64,000 nucleotides of DNA, taken from assembly GCF_030406725.1 (NCBI RefSeq), contig NZ_CP129107.1, positions 124,001 to 188,000 of the forward strand, read 5' to 3'. How positions within the stretch are numbered: position 1 is the first letter of the stretch; every line of letters starts with the position of its first letter. The translations under genes were made by a program, and so were the position numbers. Below are positions 50,991 through 59,416 of the stretch, piece after piece. The DNA is from Alteriqipengyuania flavescens (lineage in GTDB: Bacteria; Pseudomonadota; Alphaproteobacteria; Sphingomonadales; Sphingomonadaceae). The notes under the pieces are model-generated. The model ran no database searches. It saw only the letters and a list, made by a program, of their open reading frames with translations, and had not been told where the DNA came from.

Positions 50991-52933
50991 GCGCGCCCGA
51001 CATGATCGCGCGCGGCCTGGCGGCGCGGGCAAGCCTCCTCGCCGCGGCGCCCTTCGCGCAGCTTTCCGGCCGCGCCGTGCCGCCCGGTTGCGACCGGATC
51101 GACAGCTCTGCCCATGCCGCAGGCGGCGTCGGTGCAGCGCGTTACCTCCACGATGCGCGATGCACCGATGAGCTGCTTGCCGATCATCCGGGATGCACCT
51201 TTCGCGCCGCTGACGGGCGCGTCTTCCGTCTGATGCCGGAAGCGGGCGGGATTGCGGTCGAACAGGCGGGCGCCATCGGCGACGGCGTAACCGACGACCA
51301 GCCGGCGATCCAGGCTGCGCTCGATTACGCGGCCGCCACCGGCATCGGCGAAGTCCGCTTCACCGCGCCTGCCTATCGCATCCATTGCCCGCAGCGCACG
51401 AGCCCGGCGAACGATATCTATTCGCCCGACGGTCACCCGCTCGTCGCCCGCGCATCGGTGACACTCCGCGGTGTCGGCCCCGCGCGCAGCACGCTCGACT
51501 TCCGCGGCCTCGGCGGCGCCGATCCGGAAACCAGCTGGCAGGTGGTGCCGAAATCCGCGTCCGATGCCGGCGACGCCGTGTGGCGGGGCGGCGGCCTGTT
51601 TGCGCTTGCGGATCGAGGTGCCGAAGCCCCGGAGACGCTCGCCATCGACAGGCTGGAGATCCATCGCCTGAACTTCATCGGCAACCGGCAACGGACCGGG
51701 CAGCATAGCTGGCCTGCCAACCCTGCGACCGGAGACGGCTGGGACACCAGCGACAAGGCGGTCTGGTTGCACGACACCCACATCGGGGACGTCGTGATCG
51801 CCGATTGCGACTTCATCGGCTGGAAGGGCGAGATCTATTTCGGCGGCGCGAAGACCCAGCGCAGCCTGACGATCGAGCGCACGAGGCTGCTGACCACCAA
51901 TGCCAACGCCTTCAATCCCGGCACGAATTGCCCGCTCGTCGCCCGCGATTGCGAATTCGGCGATGCGCGCACGGCGCAGGAGGACACGGGCAAGACCCGC
52001 GCGCAATACAGCGGCTGCCTGTGGCGCGACAGTGACACGACGCTGATCGGCAGCGGTGCGACCGACGGCATTACCTACCACTATCTCTATCCCACGCGGG
52101 ATGCGGCAGCCGCGCCGCCGATCACCCAGCTCGACGGGTGCGAGTTCCGCAATATCCCGACAGTCTTTGTCGGCTGCTGGGTACGCGGGCGAATGCGAAC
52201 GACGGATGCGACGGTGGACCTGTCGACCCCGCTCTATCTCGCTTTGAAAGACATCGATCTCGATATCGATGCCGTCATCGACAGAAAGAACGGCATCGCC
52301 CCGCTTCGCATCAACGGGCCGGCATCGTTGACCCAGCAGATTGTCGGCGCACCGGCAGGCACGTATCAGCAGGCACCGCGCGACATCCAGCTGCGCCTGC
52401 GGAGCCGGCGGACGCAAGTTGCACGGGATAATGGGCGGCAGTGGTATCCGCCGAGCTGGACCGGCCATGTCGCCAACTCCGTGCGCCTGCTTATCGATGA
52501 TTGCGAGCTGAGCGGAGCACCATGGGTTGCCCACCCGCCCGTGTCGGTACCCGCCATCGAGATTCGCAATCTCGTCACACAGAGCGGCAGCTACGGCACG
52601 GCCAACATGGGCCCCCTGACCGGCGCGACGACAATCACGCCCAACAGCCCGCTGATCGGTTGCTATTTCGATGCCAACGGACCGCACGACATGGCGCTGG
52701 CGCGCTTTCCGACGGGCGGCAGCAATTTCGCCTATGCCCACGGCCAGAAGGTGAAATTCCGTGCCCTGTCCGACACGCCGGGCGCAGGATTGAAATTCGC
52801 CAAGGGCACGAAATGGTGGATTAAGCTTGCCGCTGACCGGGTGCTGAGCCGGTCGGGCGACTGGATCGAATTTACCTACAATGCCTTCGCAGGGTCGATC
52901 TGGGAGGAGACCGGCTTCTTCACGACCGCCTAG
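50987..52933 (+). CDS. pectate-lyase-superfamily beta-helix protein, tailspike-like
   Basis: The 648-aa protein has the Pectate_lyase_3 opening VEQAGAIGDGVTDDQPAIQAALDYAA at about residues 88-113, found in exopolysaccharide lyases and phage tailspikes, then a long repeat of short beta strands over residues 130-460 (LTIERTRLLTTNANAF, CEFGDARTAQED and similar rungs) and a distinct C-terminal domain with VKFRALSDTPGAGLKF. There is no clear signal peptide. It could cut or bind a surface glycan. Its gene overlaps the 146-aa gene upstream and converges with a glycosyltransferase gene by 14 bases. Confidence 0.75.
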   Translation: MSAPDMIARGLAARASLLAAAPFAQLSGRAVPPGCDRIDSSAHAAGGVGAARYLHDARCTDELLADHPGCTFRAADGRVFRLMPEAGGIAVEQAGAIGDGVTDDQPAIQAALDYAAATGIGEVRFTAPAYRIHCPQRTSPANDIYSPDGHPLVARASVTLRGVGPARSTLDFRGLGGADPETSWQVVPKSASDAGDAVWRGGGLFALADRGAEAPETLAIDRLEIHRLNFIGNRQRTGQHSWPANPATGDGWDTSDKAVWLHDTHIGDVVIADCDFIGWKGEIYFGGAKTQRSLTIERTRLLTTNANAFNPGTNCPLVARDCEFGDARTAQEDTGKTRAQYSGCLWRDSDTTLIGSGATDGITYHYLYPTRDAAAAPPITQLDGCEFRNIPTVFVGCWVRGRMRTTDATVDLSTPLYLALKDIDLDIDAVIDRKNGIAPLRINGPASLTQQIVGAPAGTYQQAPRDIQLRLRSRRTQVARDNGRQWYPPSWTGHVANSVRLLIDDCELSGAPWVAHPPVSVPAIEIRNLVTQSGSYGTANMGPLTGATTITPNSPLIGCYFDANGPHDMALARFPTGGSNFAYAHGQKVKFRALSDTPGAGLKFAKGTKWWIKLAADRVLSRSGDWIEFTYNAFAGSIWEETGFFTTA

Positions 52934-54029
52934 GCAGGGCGAGGAGCGTTTCCACCCCTTGCACGAACTGCTGCACGTCGCCGCGCGGGGCGCTATTCCG
53001 CGCGGCGACGTGCATCGCCTGCCAGCGCGTCTCGCGATCTACTGCGCGCATCGCATCCACCAGCGCCCCCTCGTCCTGCGGATCGATTACGATGCCGTTG
53101 CTGCCATCGTCGACGAGCAGGTCCACCGCGCCGGCATTGCGGGAAACGATGACCGGAAGTCCGTTGGCCAGCGCTTCGTTCACGACCAGGCCGAATTGCT
53201 CCGACAGGCTCGGCAAGAGCAGCGCAAGCCCTTCGCGCATGGCCACGCTGACCTGTGCGCTGGAACAATGGCCTTCGAAGACCACGTGTTCGGCGATGCC
53301 GAGCCTTGCCGCCTCGTTTTCGAGATCGCGGCGCAGGGGGCCGTCGCCTAGAATTCGGAGCCGCCTTTCGACTCCCAGCGACCGAGCCCGCGCCAAGGCG
53401 TGCAGCGCGTGTGCGATGTTCTTCTTCGGCACCAGCCGCGCTGCGATGACAAACGGGCGGTCTACGAAAAATGGCTCGGTAGCGGCATCTCCCTGCTGCC
53501 GGATGCGGGCAATGTCGACCGTGTCGTAGCCGGTGACGCTTCGCGCTCTCGGCAGGCCGAGCCCGGCAAGGTAATCGCGTGACCGTTCGCTTCCGGCGAT
53601 CGCGCCGGCGTAGGGCTTCAGCCATAGGCGCTTCAGCGCCTCGCGCCACGGCCGCCTGGCGTAGTCGTCGCCTTTCGAGTCAACCATGGTGAAGACCCGC
53701 ACGCCCCGCATTGCAAGGATGGTCGCGGCGAGGAGCACAGCAGGCTTTTCGTAGTGACAGAACAGGCAGTCGCGCGCGCCGGATTGCCGGACAGCAGCCA
53801 CCAGCCGCCGGGCTAGCGCAAGCGTACCGATAGCCTCCTCCCCGCGCGCCAGGGTGACCAATGGATAGGACACCTCTTCCGCCTGCTCCCAGTCGTAATC
53901 GGTCGAGCGGCTGAACAGCTGGATGGCATGGACGCGGTGGCCCGCCCCTGCCAGCGCGCGGGCACGGTCATGGTGGTATGGGCCGAAATTCTCCCACATC
54001 ACGGCAATCGGATTATCACGCGCGGTCAT
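52920..54029 (-). CDS. glycosyltransferase family 4 protein
   Basis: The 369-aa GT-B protein has IAVMWENFGPYHHDRARALA, AIAGSERSRDYLAGLGLPRA, FVIAARLVPKKNIAHAL, LRILGDGPLRRDLE and the signature PSLSEQFGLVVNEALANGLPV. Alternative starts lie one to three codons upstream (54035). It converges with the beta-helix gene (14-base overlap) and is divergent from the Wzy-like gene. Confidence 0.87.
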   Translation of the reverse strand: MTARDNPIAVMWENFGPYHHDRARALAGAGHRVHAIQLFSRSTDYDWEQAEEVSYPLVTLARGEEAIGTLALARRLVAAVRQSGARDCLFCHYEKPAVLLAATILAMRGVRVFTMVDSKGDDYARRPWREALKRLWLKPYAGAIAGSERSRDYLAGLGLPRARSVTGYDTVDIARIRQQGDAATEPFFVDRPFVIAARLVPKKNIAHALHALARARSLGVERRLRILGDGPLRRDLENEAARLGIAEHVVFEGHCSSAQVSVAMREGLALLLPSLSEQFGLVVNEALANGLPVIVSRNAGAVDLLVDDGSNGIVIDPQDEGALVDAMRAVDRETRWQAMHVAARNSAPRGDVQQFVQGVETLLALPRRS

Positions 54030-54139
54030 GCGCATGACATGGCGCATGACCGCGCTGGAGGCGATAGCGCCGCCGTCCCCCGCTTTGCCTCGCCCACAGT
54101 TTTGCTTCGTGGGGCACATGCCCTATTCCCCATCCCGGC

Positions 54140-55534
54140 ATGTACGACCTGCTCCTGATCGCCTCGGCGCTGTTCTTCGTGGCCGCCTGCACGGTGTTTG
54201 CGCGGCACAAGGCGGCGTCGATCTATCACCCGGCGGCGTTCTACCTGCTGTTCCACGGCTTCCTGTTCGTCTTCCGCCCGATCCTGGCGCGCATCTACGA
54301 CTTCCGCTTCGTCTACATGGTTTTCGAGTTCCAGCCGTCGATGGCTGACAAGATGACCGTGATCCTGGGTGCGAATTTGGGGCTGATCGTCTTTATCTTC
54401 GTGAGCCTGCGGATCGGAAACACCCCGTTGCAACCGGCTTCGGCTGGACGGGAAATGCTGCCGCGGGAAAACATGTGGCGACCCTTTCTCCTGACCGCCC
54501 CTATCCTCGCGCCGCTTGGCATTGCCTCGGTGGTATCCCGCTGGGGCGCCATTGCCAGCGGGGATCCGACCGAATTGACTGACCCCACCACTTTCGTGAA
54601 AATCCATACCGACAGTGTCGGCTATTTTGTCGAAGCGCAGCTGGTTCTCGCCCCGCTCGCCGTGCTGTTCGCCTGGCTGACGCGGTTCAAATGGTGGTCT
54701 TTCATACCGCTGGTCGTCTTCGTCATCATGCGCGCCGGGACCGGCGGGCGCGGACCTTTCGTATATGCCATCACCGCCCTCTTGCTGCTGTGGCTGTGGG
54801 ACAAGCGGCGCAGCTGGCCCGATGCCCGTACGGTGGCGCTGGTGGCAGTGACGGGCCTCGCCTTTGCCGTGGTAGTGACGGACCGCGGACGCAGCATCCG
54901 CGAGGTCTTTATCGAGGATAACTCGGTCGCGTGGGAGCAGGCCTACGACTACGCGCCGCTCGAAAACATGGACTTCGCCAATCTCGAATATTTCGAGTAC
55001 CTGGTCTATGTCGTCCCGCAGCGCAGCGGCACTTACGACTATTTCGCCAGCTACCTGCAGTTCTTTACCGAGCCGATCCCGCGCGCCTTGTGGGAGGGCA
55101 AGCCCGCCGGCGCGCCGGTGCGGTTCATGAACCTGTTCGATTACGGGCGCCCGATGGGCATGACCCCGTCGCTGCCCGGAGCGGGATGGTACGAGCTCGG
55201 CTGGCTCGGCATCGTGATCCAGACCGCGATATTCGCCGCGTTCTACAGCTATTTCTACCGCCTCGCCGCGCGGCGCGGTTCGTCGCGCCTGCTGGTCCTG
55301 TTCTATTTCCTGCTGCTGGCGACCACCGTCATCAGCTACCGCGACGGCAGCCTGATCTCGGTCGCAAGGATGAGCGTTTTCTACCAGCTGCCGCTGCTGC
55401 TGATCTGGCTGTTCACCCTGATGGACCGCCGCGGCAGCCTGTCGACCGATGCCTTTGCCGGATCGCAGCCGAACCCATCGCAGCGGCGCAAGGAACTGGC
55501 GGCGCAGGCGGCCAAGGCGCGCAAACCCGCGTAA
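54140..55534 (+). CDS. O-antigen/oligosaccharide repeat-unit polymerase-like membrane protein
   Basis: This 464-aa protein has about 10-12 hydrophobic segments and a large polar loop after the seventh or eighth (GRSIREVFIEDNSVAWEQAY to PGAGWYELGW) containing FTEPIPRALWEGKPAGAP and MGMTPSLPGAGWYELGWLG. A periplasmic loop of this kind with conserved Pro/Gly and TPS-x-x-G is seen in Wzy-type polymerases (oligosaccharide repeat unit polymerase family). Wzy proteins diverge strongly, so this is based on topology, the loop and its place among glycosyltransferases and a flippase. Confidence 0.72.
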   Translation: MYDLLLIASALFFVAACTVFARHKAASIYHPAAFYLLFHGFLFVFRPILARIYDFRFVYMVFEFQPSMADKMTVILGANLGLIVFIFVSLRIGNTPLQPASAGREMLPRENMWRPFLLTAPILAPLGIASVVSRWGAIASGDPTELTDPTTFVKIHTDSVGYFVEAQLVLAPLAVLFAWLTRFKWWSFIPLVVFVIMRAGTGGRGPFVYAITALLLLWLWDKRRSWPDARTVALVAVTGLAFAVVVTDRGRSIREVFIEDNSVAWEQAYDYAPLENMDFANLEYFEYLVYVVPQRSGTYDYFASYLQFFTEPIPRALWEGKPAGAPVRFMNLFDYGRPMGMTPSLPGAGWYELGWLGIVIQTAIFAAFYSYFYRLAARRGSSRLLVLFYFLLLATTVISYRDGSLISVARMSVFYQLPLLLIWLFTLMDRRGSLSTDAFAGSQPNPSQRRKELAAQAAKARKPA

Positions 55535-55573
55535 ATCCTTGTCTGCGCGGAATGCGCTGGACACAAGGCGCGC

Positions 55574-55849
55574 ATGAAAACGCCCCGCCCCCGCATCGCC
55601 CTGTGGCTCGCCCTCGCTCTCGTCCTGTGGTTCGCCGGGGCCGTGTTCGGACCCAAGTTCGGCCTGATCGAATGGCCTTTCGCCTTGGGCACGATGGTCC
55701 GGCAACTGGGACCGATCGTGCGACCGGGCGAGGATGGCGGCAGCGTCATCAATTTCCGCAGCACCTCGCGCGTCGGGCTGAGCGACCTTGGCTACAACGC
55801 CGACCGCATCGTGAAGCTTCGCCCAGCGGCGGCAGAGCAGCTGCCCTGA
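55574..55849 (+). CDS. small hypothetical protein with one N-terminal membrane segment
   Basis: The product has 91 aa with a basic start, a hydrophobic segment (IALWLALALVLWFAGAVFG, about 8-26) and a short soluble tail. It follows the Wzy-like gene by 39 bases on the same strand and is followed by a hairpin. No family was recognised; a small membrane or exported protein is likely. Confidence 0.6.
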   Translation: MKTPRPRIALWLALALVLWFAGAVFGPKFGLIEWPFALGTMVRQLGPIVRPGEDGGSVINFRSTSRVGLSDLGYNADRIVKLRPAAAEQLP

Positions 55850-55861
55850 GCCCCAACGGCA

Positions 55862-55893
55862 AAGGGCGCGGAACCCTGCGGTCCCGCGCCCTT
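55862..55893 (+). terminator. strong hairpin after the 91-aa gene
   Basis: AAGGGCGCGG and CCGCGCCCTT pair perfectly, with ACC/GGT continuing the stem around a CTGC loop. It starts 13 bases after the stop at 55849. It is followed by CCCC rather than T, so it may be a weaker or bidirectional terminator. Confidence 0.6.
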
Positions 55894-55921
55894 CCCCTCG
55901 CCGGGCTCCCGTCCGGAAGCG

Positions 55922-56340
55922 TCAGAAGCTCTGGCGAACCGTTACCCCGAAGATCGCGAACTGCTGATATTGGACGGCACGTCGGCGTTGTACGGGCTGG
56001 CGAGATTGTGGAAGCCGTTGGCGACTGCGGCAGATGTTCCCGCCCCCAGAGCCGCATCGGTTGCCGCGGCATAGCCCGGCATCGGCAGGCGCTGCGCGTA
56101 CACGCGGTCGACTTCGGAATAATACATGCAATAGAGCCACTAAAACGGGCCGGCATCGGTCAATGCGATGCGCAGCGCCTCATATATCGCCCAGAGACAA
56201 GTTGACCGCGCCTTTCAGCGTGCCCCCGATGTCGTCTTCCTACGCCATATTGATGTTGGCTTCGACCGTGCCCTCGGTCATGTCGAGCGTCGGCTTGTTA
56301 AAATCGCCGGACAATGTGGCTATGCCGCCACAGCCTTGAT
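55922..56340 (-). pseudogene. decayed TonB-dependent receptor remnant
   Basis: Reading the minus strand from 56340 gives pieces of a TonB-dependent receptor in changing frames. GDFNKPTLDMTEGTVEANIN is broken by a TAG, then comes DDIGGTLKGAVNLSLGD and a TGA. A shifted frame follows with EALRIALTDAGPF and, after another stop, YYSEVDRVYAQRLPMPGY. Finally a frame change leads to YQQFAIFGVTVRQSF and a terminal TGA, the typical last beta strand with C-terminal Phe. At least two stops and two frame changes occur, and the whole middle of the barrel is missing. No intact gene lies in 55850-56339. Confidence 0.7.
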
Positions 56341-57014
56341 CAGCGGTCGACGACCAGTTCCGGTTGGGGATTGTTGGGCTGGAGGACCAGCTCGCCCTGC
56401 TCCACGCGCCAGCCCTTCAGGCGGCTGAGCAGGTTCATGCCGATGACATTGGTCGGGCCGATATTGGGCGCGATGACGGCATCGAGGCCGCGCGCCGCGA
56501 TATTGCCGAAGCGCAGTTCGTCGATGGTTGTGATGCTGGCACTGATCGATCCATTGGCGGTCTGCATGCGGATCGGCAGGCGATCTCGGGCAGGTTCGAG
56601 GCCGGCAGCGGAGGCGGATTCCGCGCCCAAGGTCGTCAGCGTGGCGCCGGTATCGACCATGAAACGGGTAGGCACGCCGTTGACTTCCGCATCCAGCCAG
56701 TAATGCCCGTCGCGCGCCAGCGGTACGCGGGTTTCGCCGCCCTCCACCACCTGTTCGGGCAGCCCGGCTTGCGGAAGCGCCATGTCAAAGCGCGGATCGA
56801 GCCGGCTCAATTGCAGGACCACCAGCACCAGGACACCGCACAGGACCACGGTGCTCGTCCCGCGGATCAGCCCGCCGAGGCGCGGCGCGCGGCGGCGCAG
56901 GAACCCGCCGAACACGCTGAGGAGCACGGCGGCGAGGACGACGACCATCAGCCCGGTCTGCGGAACCTCCGCAATCGCGTTCGCCGCATCGCGCCACAGG
57001 TTTTCTATCGACAT
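56340..57014 (-). CDS. TIGR02281-type retropepsin-like aspartic protease
   Basis: This 224-aa membrane-anchored protein has two hydrophobic segments (about 21-38 and 53-70) and a periplasmic aspartic protease domain with the single active-site motif DTGAT at 121-125, then ISASITTIDELRFGNI and NVIGMNLLSRLKGW. It is the clan AA retropepsin-like family found in alphaproteobacteria. The substrate is unknown. It lies 57 bases after egtD on the same strand, and its last base overlaps the receptor remnant. Confidence 0.88.
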   Translation of the reverse strand: MSIENLWRDAANAIAEVPQTGLMVVVLAAVLLSVFGGFLRRRAPRLGGLIRGTSTVVLCGVLVLVVLQLSRLDPRFDMALPQAGLPEQVVEGGETRVPLARDGHYWLDAEVNGVPTRFMVDTGATLTTLGAESASAAGLEPARDRLPIRMQTANGSISASITTIDELRFGNIAARGLDAVIAPNIGPTNVIGMNLLSRLKGWRVEQGELVLQPNNPQPELVVDR

Positions 57015-57071
57015 TCCGGTTATATAGGGTGCGCCACCCTATCCTGCCATGAACGGCTGGCCCGACCCACG

Positions 57072-58058
57072 TCAGGGCGCGTTGCGCGGTTCGCTGGCGT
57101 CGGCGAGGATGAGCGAAAACCGCTCCTCAGCGTCCAGCCAGCGCTTCACCGGGGTCCATCCGCCGGCAAGGAGTAGCATTGTCGAGGACCGCTCGTCGAA
57201 CTTGTGGCTGTTTTCCGTGTGGATGCTTTCGCCCTTCGCCATCCGGAACGTCTGGTCGCAGACCTCGAATTCGATGTCGCGGTCTGCCACCAGATGCATC
57301 TCGACACGGGCGAAAATGTCTTCCCAGCGGGCCTCGTGATGCAGGGCCTCGACCGGGATGGTGCCATCGAGCTCGCGGTTGATCCGGCGCGCGAGGTTGA
57401 GGTTGAATTCGGCCGTGACGCCTGCGGCATCGTCATATGCCGCTTCCAGCACGGCCGGATCCTTGATCAGATCCATGCCGATCAGCAATTGCGATCCGTC
57501 GCCCAGCGTCTCTCGCATCGACCGCAGCAGGTCCACCGCCGTGCGCGCGACCATATTGCCGATGGTCGAACCGGGAAAGAAGCCCAGCTTGGCCATGTCC
57601 GCCACCGCAGTCGGCAGCTCCACCCGGCGCATGAAATCGGCTTCGATCGGGTACACCGCGAGATCGGGAAATTTCGCCTGCAGTTCGGCGGCAGAGGCGC
57701 GCAGGAAATCTCCCGCGATATCCAGCGGGACGTAAGCCGCAGGATCGATGGCGGAAAGGAGGAGCGGGGTCTTGAGGCTGGAGCCGCTGCCGAATTCCAC
57801 CACTGCGCGATCCGGCCCGATGAGCTCGCGAAATTCCGCGCCCCGCTCCTCGAGGATGGAGCGTTCGGCGCGGGTCGGGTAATATTCGGGGACCTTGGTG
57901 ATATCCTCGAACAACTCACTGCCCGCATCGTCGTAAAGCCAGCGCGCGGGCACGGCCTTCTGCCGCTGCGACAGGCCTTCAAGCACATCGGAGCGAAAGG
58001 CGTGGTGCACCCCGCCCTCGTCCAGGTCGACGAGGGACATGGAATTGTTTTTCGTCAT
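57072..58058 (-). CDS. egtD: L-histidine N(alpha)-methyltransferase
   Basis: EgtD trimethylates histidine to hercynine with SAM, the first committed step of ergothioneine synthesis. The 328-aa protein shows LPARWLYDD-like start (KAVPARWLYDDAGSELFEDI), PEYYPTRAE, VVEFGSGSSLKT (SAM loop), FFPGSTIGNM and the C-terminal KGESIHTENSHKF. The ATG overlaps the egtB stop (ATGA). The two enzymes form a compact ergothioneine operon together with egtB. Confidence 0.94.
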   Translation of the reverse strand: MTKNNSMSLVDLDEGGVHHAFRSDVLEGLSQRQKAVPARWLYDDAGSELFEDITKVPEYYPTRAERSILEERGAEFRELIGPDRAVVEFGSGSSLKTPLLLSAIDPAAYVPLDIAGDFLRASAAELQAKFPDLAVYPIEADFMRRVELPTAVADMAKLGFFPGSTIGNMVARTAVDLLRSMRETLGDGSQLLIGMDLIKDPAVLEAAYDDAAGVTAEFNLNLARRINRELDGTIPVEALHHEARWEDIFARVEMHLVADRDIEFEVCDQTFRMAKGESIHTENSHKFDERSSTMLLLAGGWTPVKRWLDAEERFSLILADASEPRNAP

Positions 58059-59311
58059 CAGAGATCCTTCGCGAGCCTGACGCCGGTGAATTGCCAGCGT
58101 TGGTGCGGGTAGAAGAAATTGCGGTAGCTCGCGCGCGAATGGCCGCGCACCGTGGCGCAGCTGGCGCCCTTGAGTACGAACTGCCCGCTCATGAACTTGC
58201 CGTTGTATTCACCCACCGCGCCAGCGGGCGGGGCATAGCGCGGGTATGGCAGGTAACCGGAGCGGGTGAACTGCCACCCGTCGCCGAACAACCCGTCCGA
58301 TCCGGTGGGCAGCGGCGGGGCCGCGCCGTCGAGCTGGTTGCCGCCCGCCGGGTCGTGTGCGGGTTCGATATCGTCGTGCTGGCCGCGGGCGACCGCTTCC
58401 CATTCGGCTTCCGTCGGCAGGCGGTATCCGGCCCACTCGGCAAACGCGTCCGCTTCGAAATAGCTGACGTGGGTGACAGGCGCATGGGGATCGCGCTCCT
58501 GCCAGCCGGTGTGGGTAAAATGCTCGCGATCGCGCCAGTACATGGGCGCGTCGATGCCATTCTCGTTGACCCATGCCCAGCCGTCCGCCAGCCACAGGCG
58601 GTGATCCCGGTAGCCGCCGTCTGCGATGAAGCGGTCCCAGTCGCCATTGGTGACCAGCCGGTCCGACAGGGCGAAGGGTTCCAGCAAGGTGCGGTGGAGC
58701 GGCCCTTCGTTGTCGAAGGCGAACCCATCGCCATCATGGCCGATCTTGGCGATGCCGCCGGGATGGCGGTGCCAGCCTTGCGTACGCTCCGCCGACCGAT
58801 CCGGCTGGCGGTCCCACATCTTCGGACCGAGCGGGTTCTGGGACAGCGCGTGCTTGATGTCGGTCAGCAGCAATTCGATATGCTGTTGCTCGTGCGCGCA
58901 GCCGAGCGCGATCAGCGGCTGCAGTTCCTCGCGGTCCAGCAGCGGGGCCATCGCTTCGTCTACGGCACCTCGCCAGTCGAGGATTTCCGCCACCGTGGGA
59001 CGGGAAAGCATCCCGCGCCGGTCGCGGGCAATCCGCGCGCCTTCCGCCTCGTAATAGGAATTGAACAGGAACGGCCAGCGCTCGTCATGCAGCGTGTAGC
59101 CCGGTACATGGTCGCGCAGCAGGAAGGTTTCCCAGAACCAGGTCGTATGGGCCAGGTGCCACTTCGTCGGGCTCGCATCCTCCATCGACTGGATGGTCGC
59201 GTCCGCTTCGGACAGCGGCGCGGCCAGCGCAGGCATCAGCGCGCGCGTGCGGCGAAATTCTGCTTCGAGCGACGCGACGGGCGCCCCGTGTTGCGGCTGG
59301 ACCGATGCCAA
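58058..59311 (-). CDS. egtB: ergothioneine synthesis sulfoxide synthase
   Basis: EgtB is a non-heme iron enzyme that couples hercynine to a thiol, usually gamma-glutamylcysteine or cysteine, giving the sulfoxide. The 417-aa protein has a DinB-like N-terminal domain with KWHLAHTTWFWETFLL and CAHEQQHIELLL (iron-binding His residues), then the FGE-sulfatase domain with PVTHVSYFEADAFAEWAGYRLPTEAEW and the terminal RGHSRASYRNFFYPHQRW. The start is a TTG at 59311 preceded by GGGAGG. No egtA, egtC or egtE is adjacent. Confidence 0.94.
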   Translation of the reverse strand: MASVQPQHGAPVASLEAEFRRTRALMPALAAPLSEADATIQSMEDASPTKWHLAHTTWFWETFLLRDHVPGYTLHDERWPFLFNSYYEAEGARIARDRRGMLSRPTVAEILDWRGAVDEAMAPLLDREELQPLIALGCAHEQQHIELLLTDIKHALSQNPLGPKMWDRQPDRSAERTQGWHRHPGGIAKIGHDGDGFAFDNEGPLHRTLLEPFALSDRLVTNGDWDRFIADGGYRDHRLWLADGWAWVNENGIDAPMYWRDREHFTHTGWQERDPHAPVTHVSYFEADAFAEWAGYRLPTEAEWEAVARGQHDDIEPAHDPAGGNQLDGAAPPLPTGSDGLFGDGWQFTRSGYLPYPRYAPPAGAVGEYNGKFMSGQFVLKGASCATVRGHSRASYRNFFYPHQRWQFTGVRLAKDL

Positions 59312-59416
59312 ATCCGCCTCCCCTCTTCGTGTCTTCCTCCAGCATGGCGGACGGACATGACAATAGAAAGGCCGGGAGGCTGGAAATTTCCCGAAATTAG
59401 CGAAAGATAGTTGGGG

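Noticed and set aside
50550-52933. Resident prophage
   Set aside because: Only two tail-like genes are present; no integrase, terminase, capsid, portal, lysis gene or attachment repeat was seen around them.
54026-55705. 559-codon minus-strand frame over the Wzy-like gene
   Set aside because: Composition is the antisense image of a membrane protein (many Gln, Arg, Glu, His), and the plus-strand reading has coherent transmembrane segments.
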